From Lanius collurio (taxonomy: Eukaryota; Chordata; Aves; Passeriformes; Laniidae): a stretch of 64,000 bases of DNA. The stretch is from assembly GCA_020086605.1 (NCBI GenBank), contig JACBWW010000015.1, positions 8,241,251 through 8,305,250 of the forward strand. The letters run 5' to 3'. The notes under the pieces were generated by a model. That model searched no databases and was not told the origin of the DNA. It saw nothing but the letters and a program-made list of their open reading frames with translations. The position numbers and the translations under genes were made by a program. Below, one piece after another: positions 24,701 to 35,200 of this stretch. Positions within the stretch are counted from its first letter, which is position 1. Each line of letters starts with the position of its first letter.

Positions 24701-27700
24701 CATGATGGATGAAGCTTGAGTAGAATACAACCCTTGGTTAATTTACACTTCCTCATACAATAAAAAGTACTGATTTAAGATGAAACTAAAATGTATTTTC
24801 TTTATTTAATTGTAGTCCTCTACATATTTCTCTGGAGGCACTGGATTGGGTGATTACAAATGAAAACTTGGTTAAATTGAACTTACTTCTGGATATGAAA
24901 AGTTGGTATCAACAAAATTGTTGTCAGGGTAAGGCCAGCCTTCTCTGACAGAACAAGCACATTAATACAATCTGCAGTTATAATACTACACAGTTTTATC
25001 ACACGAGAGAAGTACAAAAGACAAGACATACACAAATGTACCCCAGATGCTTATTTGGACTGTAAAACTACTGAAGATTTTCCAGCATCCCTTTTTTAAG
25101 AACATTTACACAATATTGGTACTGCTTTACACACTTACTGTGGCATAGCTCCAGATTTTAATTTGAAAATCAAATTTTCACTCTCTGAATCTGTAGAACT
25201 GGCACCTGGAAAAGAAAGTTTCTTCAATAACCTCATTATCTTTTCACTGATTTATTTAATGTTTAAATTCCAAAGAAAAAACTATGATACTTTTGCATTT
25301 TACTTCAAGAATTGAGAACTCTCTGTAACAAACTATGGAAGCTTTTTCATCTGATAAAGATTGTAACTATGTACTTTAGACATTTACAGAAATCATAACC
25401 ATGCCAATTCTGCTTTCCCTGGGCTCCTAGCTGTCTCCCTTCATATTGAAACAAATATGGCCAAGACAGAAAAAAAAATACTGACTATTACTGCTCTACT
25501 GGAAATGTATAATTTTATTTACTTAAATTTTAAATTTGAAGCTTAAGCAAACATATGGCTTACACACAGATAACAAATCTTCAAACTTAAATAAGTGCAA
25601 TTCAGTATACCAAGATATTTTCAGACTAAACTTGCTGCCCATGATCTCCACATTTCAGACTATTTACATTAACCTACACATAACATTTATGTATTGCTAT
25701 TTCTTGCCAGTGGAAGTCTTGATATAATATATGTGTTTGGCAATATCCTGAGCTTACTGAAAGAAAAAACTATGAAAGCATTTATTTCCTTTGTCCTAGT
25801 TTTTCCTAAAACAGATACTTCACACATTCATTCTAGACATTTATGCAGTACATATTATTCCTCAAAGAATTTGTGCATATATATATGGGTAGCTGTATGT
25901 TTAATACAAACCATAAGCACTTCATAATAAGTATGCATAGTACAGCATAGATGGATTCTAATAAATCCATGCTGGGACTGAAATACTCAAGTAACCTATT
26001 GATTTACAAAGTTTATGCTATAAAAAAATCAAAGCAATCAGTAGCACAGAACAGATGAGAAGAGAGAAGCAAATGTCCAGTCATCAAAGTGGGTCTACAT
26101 GAAAGGATTTCTTAAGAACCCAGAACAACCAGGTCTTGCATGGCTGGGCCTGCTGCACAAAAGAAAGTATGACGCAGCAGTGTCATCAAGTCTATTAATG
26201 TACAAAGCAGTGCTTGTGTGTCAATCTGTTTTCCCTAAAAATGACAGGGGAGGAGCCTAATGATTTGTAAAAGTCTCTCTCTTTCAAAATAACATGTTAT
26301 AAAACTTCAAGATAGGTTCCATATAGCAAGACTGACAGATATCAAAAAATGAAGTGTTTTATTCACAGTATCTCTCTACCTAGCTGCTTCTTCTTTTACT
26401 GTTGCTCCTGTCCTTATAACTTCACACAGCATTATATATTTGCACTACACCCAAGTACTTCAAAAATCATGATTACTTCTGTGAAGAAAATTCTTACTAG
26501 AATCTTTAAGATGCAGAAAAGTCTTAGGGATTTTGTTATTATATCCCAATGTGGCATTAAAAAATTCTGAGAATAAAAAACATAATGAAAGAAATCCTAT
26601 TCATATTCATGATTTAGCTAATTTACAGTGAAAAGATTATTGTTTTGTTAAACAAAATCTATTTAATAAATTTGTTGGGTCATTATTCAGATTTCTTATG
26701 ACTATTTCTTATGTTAATTTATTTTATGCTTTCAATTGACCATCTAAATTAGTTTTAATGAGTTACAAAACTGGTAAAAGAAGATGCATTGCCCAAATTT
26801 TTGAAAGACATACGAATTAAAATAAAAATCAGTATTCAATTAAGACAATCTTGCCTGAAATACAGTGCTCTGTTACAAAATAACTAATAATTTTACTCAA
26901 GGTCATCATTAACTTTTCTCAGAGAAAATGATACTTGAATTATGACTAATTTTGCAGTCAGTAAATATTTTGACAATAACTAGCTGTTGTTTCTGGACAA
27001 AACCAGTATGACTGACTTTGATTTGATTGAAAATCTGTATACCAAAGATATAAGGATTATAGTACATTATAAGATATAAGGATTATAGTACAGTAAAGAA
27101 TGCTAAAGACTAAAGAAGACTCACTTGGGGCAGACACATTTATTTGCACAGGGAGGCAGTTCAAAACTGAGATGGGGATTACTGCTATCATGAAAATCAT
27201 TATTGCTATCACTAGTCAAGTCTTTAACTAGTGAATTACAGAGGTACTGCTTAAAAGCTAATGATAAGCCAAAGGCTTTGTTGATTCGTTCTGTTTCATT
27301 CTTTACCTCTTTTCTACCCTAAATAAATAGCAATCTACTCAGTGATTCCTGATATGTTCCTTGAAGTAATTCCCTGAATTAATACGATGTGATGTTCAAA
27401 ATGTGTTGTGTTAAAGGAAAGCAGAGGAATACCATAAAAATACCACCATATTGAATGTAATCTTAAGATACTGAACCAAAAGTAAACTTCAGCTTAGTTA
27501 TCTTTTCTTATATACATCAAGTACGTTATTATTTTATCTCTTACCTTCAATGAATATTTCAGCTGATGTGCTATCGGAACCAAAAGAATTTGAAGCCAGA
27601 CAAGTATAGCGTCCAGTGTCGTCTTCAAAGGCTTCTACTATAATTAGTGAATGAAGTCCTCCACTTTCAGAATGGATCTGAATGTCAGGGGAATTCTGAA

Positions 27701-27723
27701 GTTCTTTTCCTTCACAGAACCAT
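9470..27723 (-). CDS. PALLD: Palladin, partial gene model (eight internal coding exons)
   Basis: Palladin is a cytoplasmic scaffold of stress fibres, focal adhesions and Z-discs that bundles actin through Ig domains and recruits actin regulators through proline-rich segments. Eight minus-strand exons join in frame: 27723-27545, 25205-25139, 24556-24451, 23523-23449, 20878-20737, 19178-19155, 10669-10550, 9782-9470 (1026 nt). Every junction has an AG acceptor and GT donor with matching phase. Translated motifs include RWFCEGKEL (the R completed by the upstream exon), [42 protein letters not shown] and [12 protein letters not shown], which match human palladin as I recall it closely enough to exclude myopalladin as a better fit. 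The start codon exon and first half of Ig1 are upstream of 64000; the later proline-rich exon and C-terminal Ig domains are beyond position 1. No frameshift or premature stop is seen. Confidence 0.96.
9783..10549 (-). other. PALLD: PALLD intron, 767 bases
   Basis: Short AT-rich intron between the Ig2 exon and the proline-rich exon. The donor is GTATGTGAC and the acceptor is TTTCTTTTAG. No repeat or RNA gene recognised. Confidence 0.85.
10550..10669 (-). CDS. PALLD: PALLD exon: second half of Ig-like domain 2
   Basis: A 120-nt exon encoding [20 protein letters not shown] followed by [27 protein letters not shown] is the F-strand D-x-G-x-(Y/F)-x-C motif and supplies the second disulphide-position Cys of Ig2. 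The acceptor is TTTCCAG and the donor is CAG|GTATGT. The exon follows an 8.5-kb intron and is separated from the next exon by 767 bases. Its length is a multiple of three and it matches phase at both ends. Confidence 0.96.
10670..19154 (-). other. PALLD: PALLD intron, 8485 bases
   Basis: Intron between the microexon and the Ig2 second-half exon. It is AT-rich, with short homopolymer runs (T-run near 11967, G-run near 15140, T-run near 18728) and no recognisable transposon. A cluster of an AP-1-type site and two GATA-type sites lies at 12230-12275. Open frames are short and look random. Confidence 0.8.
12230..12275. promoter_or_regulatory. AP-1 site between two GATA sites
   Basis: TTATCT at 12230, TGACTCA at 12254-12260 and CTTATCA at 12269-12275 lie within 46 bases. 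Each matches a core binding motif (GATA factors, AP-1). Motifs this short occur by chance, so this is only a candidate intronic enhancer. Confidence 0.2.
19155..19178 (-). CDS. PALLD: PALLD 24-nt microexon within Ig2
   Basis: This exon is too short for an ORF scan but is fixed by both neighbours. The previous exon ends with one A of a Lys codon, and this exon supplies AG, seven codons reading PRSATEP, and the G that with AA of the next exon makes Glu. The joined peptide [20 protein letters not shown] closely resembles human palladin as recalled. The acceptor is TATGCAG, with a pyrimidine-rich tract about 20 to 45 bases upstream; the donor is G|GTAAGA. Length 24 is a multiple of three and both junctions have the same phase, so skipping would remove eight residues without a frameshift. 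Confidence 0.9.
19464..19680 (+). pseudogene. Reverse transcriptase fragment of ERVL-like pol
   Basis: The plus-strand translation contains [19 protein letters not shown] and, further on, [16 protein letters not shown]. These resemble the palm region of retroviral/ERVL reverse transcriptase around the first catalytic aspartate, including the FFSIPL segment that follows it. Only about 70 residues remain. The aspartate position in the segment just before FFSIPL appears to have been lost (TTGITNVFF here), and the frame ends at a stop near 19675. It is a dead fragment with no expected activity. Confidence 0.75.
20182..20727 (+). mobile_element. 3' LTR of ERVL-like element
   Basis: The LTR starts TGCCCTGGTTTTAACTG, follows a purine-rich tract (GGAATAATGGAGTGGAAAA) and ends TTAAACCATGACA, so it has the TG...CA termini of an LTR. 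Its U3 and R segments, such as the block around 20404-20480 (TATTCCATACCATATGACAT and the GGAAGGGGTGACATTC stretch), resemble the common avian ERVL LTR family as recalled. The TATA-like site near 20431 is degraded. The 3' end lies at 20727 and the PALLD splice donor occupies 20736-20731, leaving three further bases (20730-20728) before the LTR. The internal promoter would point rightward, across the Ig2 exon in antisense. Confidence 0.85.
20737..20878 (-). CDS. PALLD: PALLD exon: first half of Ig-like domain 2
   Basis: A 142-nt exon with 47 codons plus one base, starting [21 protein letters not shown] and running through [15 protein letters not shown] to RILQK. The Cys of LECRVRG and the Trp of KWFRQG are the B-strand Cys and C-strand Trp of the I-set fold. 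The acceptor is TATTTCAG and the donor is A|GTAAGG. The donor is only 9 intronic bases from the end of an antisense retroviral LTR (20182-20727). Reading on past the donor, the frame stays open for 33 codons into the LTR, so intron retention would truncate palladin inside Ig2. Confidence 0.97.
20879..23448 (-). other. PALLD: PALLD intron, 2570 bases
   Basis: Intron between the linker exon and the first Ig2 exon. It contains CR1 copy B (22525-23070). The rest is AT-rich unique sequence with no other feature recognised. Confidence 0.85.
22525..23070 (+). mobile_element. CR1 LINE 3' end (copy B)
   Basis: A 5'-truncated CR1 copy on the plus strand, antisense to PALLD, in the 2.6-kb intron before the Ig2 exon. 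Diagnostic blocks are ACTCAGCACTGGTGAAGCTG, GAGGTGCTGGAGCATGTCC, AGGACAAGAGGAAATGGCCT and GATCTTAAAGGTCTTTTCCA, followed by the typical end GTGATTCTATGAC. It keeps one unit of the CR1 terminal repeat. The internal sequence differs clearly from copy A (for example a CACTTA...TTTAGTAGTGG segment near the 3' end), so the two probably belong to different CR1 subfamilies. Confidence 0.92.
23449..23523 (-). CDS. PALLD: PALLD exon: linker into Ig2
   Basis: A 75-nt exon of exactly 25 codons, beginning [13 protein letters not shown] and ending SAPVFTK. The acceptor is TTTGCAG and the donor is AAA|GTAAGT, both in phase 0. PVFTK is the usual lead-in to an I-set Ig domain and continues directly into ELQN of the next exon. 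Because the exon is phase 0 on both sides, skipping it would keep the reading frame and shorten the linker by 25 residues. The YLHHLDG stretch differs from the recalled human sequence while the flanks are conserved. Confidence 0.95.
23524..24450 (-). other. PALLD: PALLD intron, 927 bases
   Basis: AT-rich intron between two linker exons, with donor GTATTTTTAG and acceptor TTTGCAG. No repeats recognised. Confidence 0.85.
24451..24556 (-). CDS. PALLD: PALLD exon: Ser/Thr-rich linker
   Basis: A 106-nt exon with 35 complete codons. It reads [15 protein letters not shown], then a segment ending [11 protein letters not shown], in frame with both neighbours (the first G completes the Gln codon of the preceding exon). 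The acceptor has a clear pyrimidine tract (ATTTTTCAG) and the donor is CAG|GTATTT. It belongs to the linker between Ig1 and Ig2 and matches recalled human palladin at most positions. The sequence is low in hydrophobic residues and rich in Ser, Thr and Lys, as expected for a disordered, phosphorylatable linker (inference). Confidence 0.95.
24557..25138 (-). other. PALLD: PALLD intron, 582 bases
   Basis: Short AT-rich intron between two linker exons (donor GTAAGTG, acceptor ATTTTTCAG). No feature recognised inside it. Confidence 0.85.
25139..25205 (-). CDS. PALLD: PALLD exon: Ser-rich linker after Ig1
   Basis: A 67-nt exon that completes the Gly codon of FIEG and encodes 21 codons beginning [10 protein letters not shown] and ending KSGAMP, then the first two bases of a Gln codon. 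The acceptor is TTTTCCAG and the donor is A|GTAAGTG. The segment is acidic and Ser-rich with no fold, and corresponds to the linker that follows Ig1 in human palladin. It holds the first in-frame Met (of GAMPQ) downstream of the Ig1 exon, which matters if any transcript begins inside the large 5' intron. Confidence 0.94.
25206..27544 (-). other. PALLD: PALLD intron, 2339 bases
   Basis: Intron between the Ig1 exon and the first linker exon. It is AT-rich and holds one short tandem duplication (27046-27092). Nothing else is recognised. Confidence 0.85.
27046..27092. repeat. Two-copy tandem duplication, 26-base period
   Basis: The 21-base unit starting AGATATAAGGATTATAGTAC occurs at 27046-27066 and again, identically, at 27072-27092. 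The spacing is 26 bases. The identity of the copies suggests a recent replication-slippage or repair event. Confidence 0.9.
27545..27723 (-). CDS. PALLD: PALLD exon: second half of Ig-like domain 1
   Basis: This 179-nt exon starts with the third base of a codon, probably Arg, and ends with the first base of a Gly codon. It encodes 59 full codons running from [13 protein letters not shown] through [18 protein letters not shown] to AEIFIE. The D-x-G-x-Y-x-C motif is the F-strand signature of an I-set Ig fold, so the exon carries strands C to G. The acceptor has a long pyrimidine tract (rich in T between about 27745 and 27765 on the gene strand) and CTGCAG; the donor is G|GTAAGA. The half-domain with the first cysteine must come from an exon more than 36 kb upstream, outside the window. 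Confidence 0.96.
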
Positions 27724-28137
27724 CTGCAGCCCACACACATTTAGAAAGACAAAGAAAAAAAGAATATAAAGGATTGGTTCAGGCTCATTGCACACAAGAA
27801 GACATTACACTCTGCTGCAAAAATCTAAATTGCTACTGAAATCAGCACATGGTGCTTATAGTGCTTTGAAGTGTTCAATGGCATTCACAAAGAAATGACT
27901 TGCTAGAATAAACTTTGTTTAAAAGGTAGAGAGACATGTCTGAATACTAAGAAAATTGTGCACAACACACCTACATCTCAAAACTACCTCCTGTCCTGGT
28001 TTTGGTAAATGAATTTTTCCTGTGTAACCTGTGTATTGGCTTGTTTTGACCACAGTCTAATCCATTTCAATATAATTTATTATTCCCATCTATCTAAACC
28101 CCCACTGATCCTACACACAGAATATCTGAATTTGTAA

Positions 28138-29067
28138 TCAGGGGCACAGGCTCTAGTTGGAGGCCTGTCATGAGTGCTGCCCCCAAGGGTTGATATTTGG
28201 CCTAGTATTATTCATCAATGACTTGGCTGGATGAGAAAGAGCCTCCTCAGCAAGTTCAGTGATGACACAAAGCTGGAAGGGGTGGCTGATACCCCAGAGG
28301 GCTGTGTATTCTCAGTTCCAACTATCAATAGGCTAGAGCCACTACGAAGATACCATTAGCTGACTCTTCCTCAAGGCATGAAGAACTCACCAACTACCTA
28401 TCAAGGTCCTTCAGATGGACCTTGGCAGGTTGGAGAGATGGGCAGAGAGGAACCAACTGTAATTCAACAAAGGTAAATGCAGGGTCCTGTACCTGGAGAG
28501 GAATAACCAGGCACCAATGTAGGCTGGGGGGCAGAGCTGCTGGAAAGATGGGAGATGGGGAGATGGAGATGGGCCTGGGGATCCTGGTGGACACCAAGCT
28601 GTCCATGAGCCAGCAGTGTGACCTTGTGGCCAAGAGGCAAATGGTGACCTGGGGTGCATTAGGAAGAACATTCCAGCAGGTCAAGGGAGGTGATCCTGCC
28701 CCTCTACTCAGCCCTGGTGAAGAGACAACTGAGCGGGGACCTCATGAATGTATCTAAGTATCTGAAGGGAGGGTATCAAAAGGATGGATCCAGGTTCTCC
28801 TCAGTGGTGCCAAGCAATAGGACAAGAGGCAACAGGCAACTGATGCACAGAAATTTCCACCGGAGTATCAGGAAGAATTTCTTTATAGCACAGGTGACTG
28901 AGCACCAGAAGAGATTGCACAGAGAGGTTGTGGAGTGTCCCCCACTGGAGATACTTAAGGAAGTGTCTGGACACAATCCTGTGCCATGCGCTCTGCTTGA
29001 GCAGGAAGGCTGGGCCAGATGACCCACTGTGGTCCCTTCCAACCTGACCCATTCTGCAATTCTGTGG
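28138..29067 (+). mobile_element. CR1 LINE 3' region (copy C)
   Basis: The longest CR1 copy in the window, again plus strand and antisense to PALLD. It includes part of the reverse-transcriptase coding region: TTCATCAATGACTTGGCTGG, TGATGACACAAAGCTGGAAG, then the conserved AATGCAGGGTCCTGTACCTG block and the 3' UTR ending ACATTCTGCAATTCTGTGG-like tail. Short frames remain open on both strands across 28394-29078 but none is a complete product; they are shadows of this repeat. It forms a local GC-rich patch in AT-rich intron, starting roughly 415 bases upstream of the Ig1 exon on the gene strand. Confidence 0.93.
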
Positions 29068-29751
29068 TTTTTGTCCATTTTACCCAGTCAACCTAACATA
29101 ATCCCATGGCACAGCTTCCATACTGGTAACCTTTAAATAGATTAACTCTTGCCTTAGATCAAGAACATAAACCGGTTTCCAAGGCCTGGATTTTTATGTA
29201 TGTAAGTAATACATCTTCCACTACCAAAAAGGTATGCCCCAACCAAAGTGCTGGATTTAGGTAAAGACAAAACAGACACTTATCTAGGGCGATTTATAAG
29301 TAGGTAAAAAGCACAGTATAATTTTGTTTGCACCAGGTCAATCAAGCTTTTTCCACTGTAAGCTCGTCTATGGTCTGAGACCATATTGCTGCCATGAAAG
29401 TACCAGTTCCCACCTTTATTCTGTTTGATTCCCTCATATCAGGTAGTCCTATTACCCTAGGCTATGCCCTGATTTCTCTCTATCTCTGGCAGCACAGCAA
29501 GTATGAGAAGTGGCTAATTCTTGGTTTATAGTGTCTGCCGTGCATTTTTGCAGGGAGGGGAGGTAGATTGGAGAGTCACTAAAGGAAAATAATTAATGAG
29601 CAACCATCCTTCTGTTCTCAAATTGTGCCTATATCCTGAAAACACATTTTGCCAAGCCTTCCCAGGGCTGTTATTTCCACTCCAGTCCTGCAAACCCACT
29701 CTGATCTTTACCACTCTTTCTTCCTTTCCTCTTACCCCATAATCCTAACCT

Positions 29752-29808
29752 GTGCTTTTCCACATCCTCTCCCTTCCCTCCTTTCCCTCTTCTTCCTCTG
29801 CCACCCCA
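29752..29808. repeat. Polypyrimidine tract
   Basis: A plus-strand C/T-rich stretch (CCTCTCCCTTCCCTCC and CTTTCCCTCTTCTTCCTC) of about 55 bases, with a second weaker C/T patch at 29711-29737. On the gene strand it is a polypurine tract. Low-complexity sequence, with no further function inferred. Confidence 0.7.
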
Positions 29809-32193
29809 GTATTCAAATCTTGCTCTAATGAGAATAAAGACAAAATGAACAATTCTTGACAGCAAGCTTCAAAAGGGATCCCTCCCCCCTTTTCGTTTTC
29901 TGCTGTAGTATGCTCTTTTATAAATTAACAAATATAACCTCAGAAATTTATGGATAGTCAATGCAAAGGAAAAGACAGAATTTAAAAAATAATTTTTAAA
30001 TACTTAAAATTTGCCATAAATAAATTGGTGTTTTCCTTTAATTTGTACGTGTTTATGAGAGAATTTTTGTAGTTACATCCCACTAATACTTCAGAATTAA
30101 AATTTTTATTTTCCCTCTATCAGATGGGTTCCCTTTGCCCCCAAAACCCAAAATAACCCCAAGGAGCTACAGAACTCTCCCTACCTATTCAGAAAAAGCA
30201 TGCAACACTACAGGATGACAGATACTAACAAATAACAATCAGTGAGGAGTCTTTAAAATTGAACTGCCTCACTTCTACTGTTCTTTCTAATTACAAACTT
30301 CATGTAATGAATATAAATAAAAAATGTTTTAAAACATCCATCTGAAAATATTACATTGTAAAACTTGAAATGTCATGCTTATTTCAGAATGCAGAGTCAA
30401 GAATCCTAGCAGGTTTACACATAACAGAATTTCCCTTAATAACATCATAATTGTGGGATAGCTCTCTGTGTTTATGAACAATATATATATTTTATTTCTG
30501 AAGGCAAAACCGCCCGTTGGTAGTGGCATGAAAGCTATATACAATTATCTTCTGTAATTAAAATACTAACAAGTTCCTTTTCTGTCTTCTGTTACTTAGA
30601 TAGTGCACAAAGAAAGTATCATTTTTGGAAAGAACTAACAAACTTCCATTTGTTTACTCAGTAGATCCCTTTGGCCTCCTTTTACAACTATTTGCCTTGG
30701 AGACAAATCTACTCTGTCAGCTCTACTGCCAAAATTAACATCTCTCTTCCCCCTCTTCCCCTCCTTTCCTCTTGTCGCAAGTTGTCCCTTCTACCAGTAT
30801 GAGGACTTCTGCTACTATTTCTGATTATTAGACCTTCAGAGTCCTAACCTCTGTGTAGCCTTTCCTAAGCTACATTTTAAACAATATGCACAAGAGAGAG
30901 GTTAACTCAATTTCTAGACAATCACAGACAAGAGCCTGTAATATGAGCCCCTACATAACCATTTGTTCTATTTTTCTTTCCTTTCCAGAAACATCCTGCA
31001 AAGGAAAATCTCTCCTCCAAGCCTAATTATTTTCTCAGACAGATCCCGTTTTAGTTTCATGTAAGCTGTATGGCTTTCTATTATTTCCTAAATTCCATGT
31101 TCACAAAATGTTGAAGAAACTGTCATAAGCATAAGAACCTAACGTAAAAAAAAAATCCATTTATATTTTTTTTTTCAGACAACATTTAATAAGTAAACTG
31201 TTTTCTTAGGAGGACAAGTTCTACACTGTCCCTTGATTTGTGCATGCGCATGGTCAGTCTCAAGCAGTGGGAGCTATTCCTCAGCACTAGCTGGGATTAA
31301 GACTTGTTGCACCACATCAGTGTCATACTGAAAACGAGTCCTGACCTGTTAGATCAGACACTGTCTGTGCCAGAGGAAAGCACATAAGTAAGCAATTCAA
31401 TACCAAATTACCTCAGCTATCATTAAGGCGATGTTTGATGCATGGGAAACACACCTGGTGTGGGAGTCCACTGTTTATTGTGGAAAGAAGAATTCACCTT
31501 CACAATTGGCAAGAGCACAGGTATTTGAAATGACGAATACTGGAAGAGACTTAGTTGTACTCTCTTTCCTTTTCTAATTGTATTTTTTTCTATGTACATG
31601 TTGATGAAAGAGGAGAATTACTTGCCATGACTTTCTTTTAGTGATTACATCAAAATTAGGTGACTAAGAAAATACTCAATTTGAATACTTATTTGGCAAT
31701 AAATTGCCAGTTCCCAGTTCAGTTCAAAAGAGTTGGTGAATTCAAAAATGGGTCATCAAATAAAAATAATTGAAGCATTTTTTTTCCCAAACACAGACTG
31801 AATTCTACTTTTTCATCTCTTATATATATATTTGTGCAGTCAGGCTTACTGCATTACAATTAGAATAATCACGGTAAGAGAATTTTCTGCTCCTAAGGAC
31901 AGAAAAAGATTCAAAGATTAATCTTTGAAGCATTCCCTCCTTCTGCAGAGGCAACATGAAAGCAAGCAACAAATCACTATCAAAGGAAAGCTGAGCCAAA
32001 GAAACCAGAAGGACTCATGGCTAGACACACAAAAATAGCCACAAAGCAAGTCTTACAAGAAAATTCCAGTTTTATGCTAACTAGGGCAGCATTAACTCAT
32101 GTCCAGTCTATTCCAGCCTACTGAGCCTCTTGGGGATAAGAGGATTACTTTCTAGCTGTGAGAAAGCAACAATACTTCTGGAGAGTTAAAACA

Positions 32194-32222
32194 CCCCAAA
32201 CCAAACCCAACCCAACCCAAAA
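32194..32222. repeat. CCCAA-type short tandem repeat
   Basis: Imperfect repeats of CCAAA and CCCAA units over about 29 bases. Low-complexity microsatellite. Confidence 0.75.
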
Positions 32223-35200
32223 GACATTGAAAGTAACACAGAGGAGCAAACGCCCTGCGGATGCTGGGAGGAAAAGAGAATTCTATATGTAGAAAATATA
32301 GTTTTAAAAAGACACCTCTTTCACAACTTCTGGATACCAAATATAAAAATATCAACTCATTTCCCTATCCCTTTGTTGTTGGTTCTAAATATTGCCTTAA
32401 GTGTGCAAATAGAAACAAAACAGGCAGAGGCACCAACAAAAGGGTTTGCAGATATGTGTACGTATCAGTCCACATGCTACCATTCATTCATGAAAATTTG
32501 TAGAGACTTGTCCCCTTGAAAAAGAACAGAAACTACTGTAAGATGTCAAATAATGTCTGACCAAAAAAAAAAAAAAGGAACATACATTTTATATAACCAC
32601 AATAAATTTTATTAGTCATTCCGTATCTTGCCAAATTTCAAATTACACTGAATTTTTCTACTCCTTCCTACTTTCTTCTTCATTGTCTTTCCACCATTTA
32701 TGTTCTTGCATGCATTGCCACCGCACCACTCTTTGCCTTGCTTTTACTTCAATCATGCTTAGTTTTCACCTACATTGTATCGTCTGTATATTAAAATTAT
32801 AGCAATTAAATATTTAATTGTGAAACAATCACTTGACTGGAAAGTCAACAGACAAGGAAGAGATATTTTGGTAGCAGGGGAACAATGATTAGGTACTCAT
32901 TTTTTATGCTTCAAACCCTCTTTGCTTTTCCACTGCCTACATGGCAGCAAAACTAGAACAACAAAAAAAAAGGACAGTCAGATGCCAGGTGAGCAGCAGT
33001 TTATGAATACTGACATCAAGTAGAATTCCAAACAATATGCCTTTCTATTCACTCTTCTTTTCTTTATGCCCTCACAATCCTCCATGCATGGAAATACATA
33101 GAAGCACGTGTGTCTGGGATTTTAATGACCCTGAACAAAATATAAACAGAGTTGAACAGTACACTGACTAAGTAAGCACAAGGGTCTTAAGAAAAACAGT
33201 TCAAGGTTCTCTCTAATGCATAATCCTGCTGGAACTTATGTTTTTTGAGAGTCACTGAGGAATAGAGAGGTTTTCCTCTCTGCACACTCTTAAAGTTAAT
33301 TTAAAATGGCAGCTGAAGTGAAACTTTAAGATATAGCCTTAGGGAGAAATTATAATAGGGAACTCTGACCACGACAGAAAGTGCAGAGAGATAAGTTGTA
33401 AATTAAAAAGTAATTTTATCCTTAGTGGTGTTAAGTATGTCCAGCAAGAAAAGTCAAAATGAAATACTCTGACATTCCCATACTGGCAGAGTCAGCATTT
33501 CCGTCACAGTACTGTGTAACTCCCATTTTGTTTTTCTCCATTGAAACTAAGCAGTCCAACACTTCCAGACTGTAAAACATTACTACTTAAAGAACTTAAC
33601 CTGATTTTTAAAAGAAATCAGCTTCGTCATAAAAGATTTAGAGTACACTGCAGGAATCAAATTATTCAGATGCTTATAGTTCTCTACACACTACTCAATT
33701 TTTGTGCAATAGATATTCCGTTATTTGTATAGATAATTCATAAGAGAGTTACTAATAACATCATACGTACTTTAAATATTTATATGTTGTAATCCTAAAA
33801 ATAAAATAAAAATTTGACTATAGATGCTGGTGCTTTACCTGAACCCTCAGCTAAGCAATTTAAAAATGGCTCTAGATACTGAAAACCACAGAAGCAAATT
33901 TTATAATAAGAAGTGTGTTACATTACAAACAGTTTACATTAATTTGACTGATTTAACTGATTCTTCAGATGTTGCACAGTTTTCTCCTAGCTCTCACAAA
34001 TTTCAGTGAGCACTTCACATCCAGCTGAGTAAGTTGCACAATTAGGTACTTGGAGACCAAACCTGCCCTCCTAAAGTGCTAAAGAAATGGCAAGACAATA
34101 CCAAAACTGTTGTATTTTCACGACATGGATCAACATTTCAGCCTGCCATTTCCTGCAAGTTAACTCTGCTTCCTCTGAAGTGAAGCTTTGCATCATTTTT
34201 TCTGCAGGATGCAGGGTGGAGGGGGTACAGAAATAACAGATATGACCAGCTGACCCATGGGCTACAAAGCTTCCACGAACAGTGAGCAATGGCCTCTGTC
34301 ACTGATTGCAACCTGCAGTAACTCCAAAGATTATTTTTTTAGTTTGTTCCTGTCATTAGGAAAATTTCTTCTTGTGTAGGTTTTCCAAGCCTCTTTCAGT
34401 TCACCTTACCCATGGAACAAGGATTCTACTCTGTTTCAGCTTTTCAGCTGGGGAAATAATCTGAAAATTAGCTTGAGCTTCAGACAAGATGCTGAGTTAC
34501 AGCCTGTGGCTCATGTCTTTCTCTCTGGCTGTTGCAACGTTCCACAGCCTCGCATAGGCGTGTACAGCTAATTACAAAAGAAAGACAGCATTGCCAGACT
34601 GGATTAAAAAATTGTTCTGTCTTCAAATCACAGAATCAGCTTAGAAATTCTTAATTTTTTTTCAAGATTGAATTTTTGCCTTGACTTTGCAACTGTTGGC
34701 CTCACTTTGTACCTGTTAACTATAGAAGCTTTAAAGAAAATATTTTTGATGGCTGTTTTTAGATACCTGAATGACATATTCACACAAGAAAACATAACAT
34801 CAGTGCTAGAAAGCATGAAAATTGAACACAACACTGAGCAAAGCAAAGATTTATAGATGTATACCTTTCCCTATAACAAATCTTTTAGAGAACATTTCTT
34901 TTACTTTTTGGATTAAGAGAACTTTAAATTATTTGCTCAACAGTTACCACTGTTTGTTTTGTATTTCTCTGGCAGTGGTATAACACATGTTGCTGATTTA
35001 AACTGTGTTACTGCTAAACTATTCTTAGGCACAATAAGAATTTTTGATACAAAATGTATTTTTATGAAGTTGCTGAATGTACTGATATTTACGAATTTTC
35101 TACTGAGGACACTACCTCTTATTTCCTAAGGTCCTTCTGTATTATCTCAGCTTCTTATTATATTTTTAAAGGAGCATCATGGTCAAAATTACTGTGAGCA

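Noticed and set aside
28394..29078. Cluster of 80-110 codon frames on both strands
   Set aside because: All overlap CR1 copy C and come from its high GC content and low stop density.
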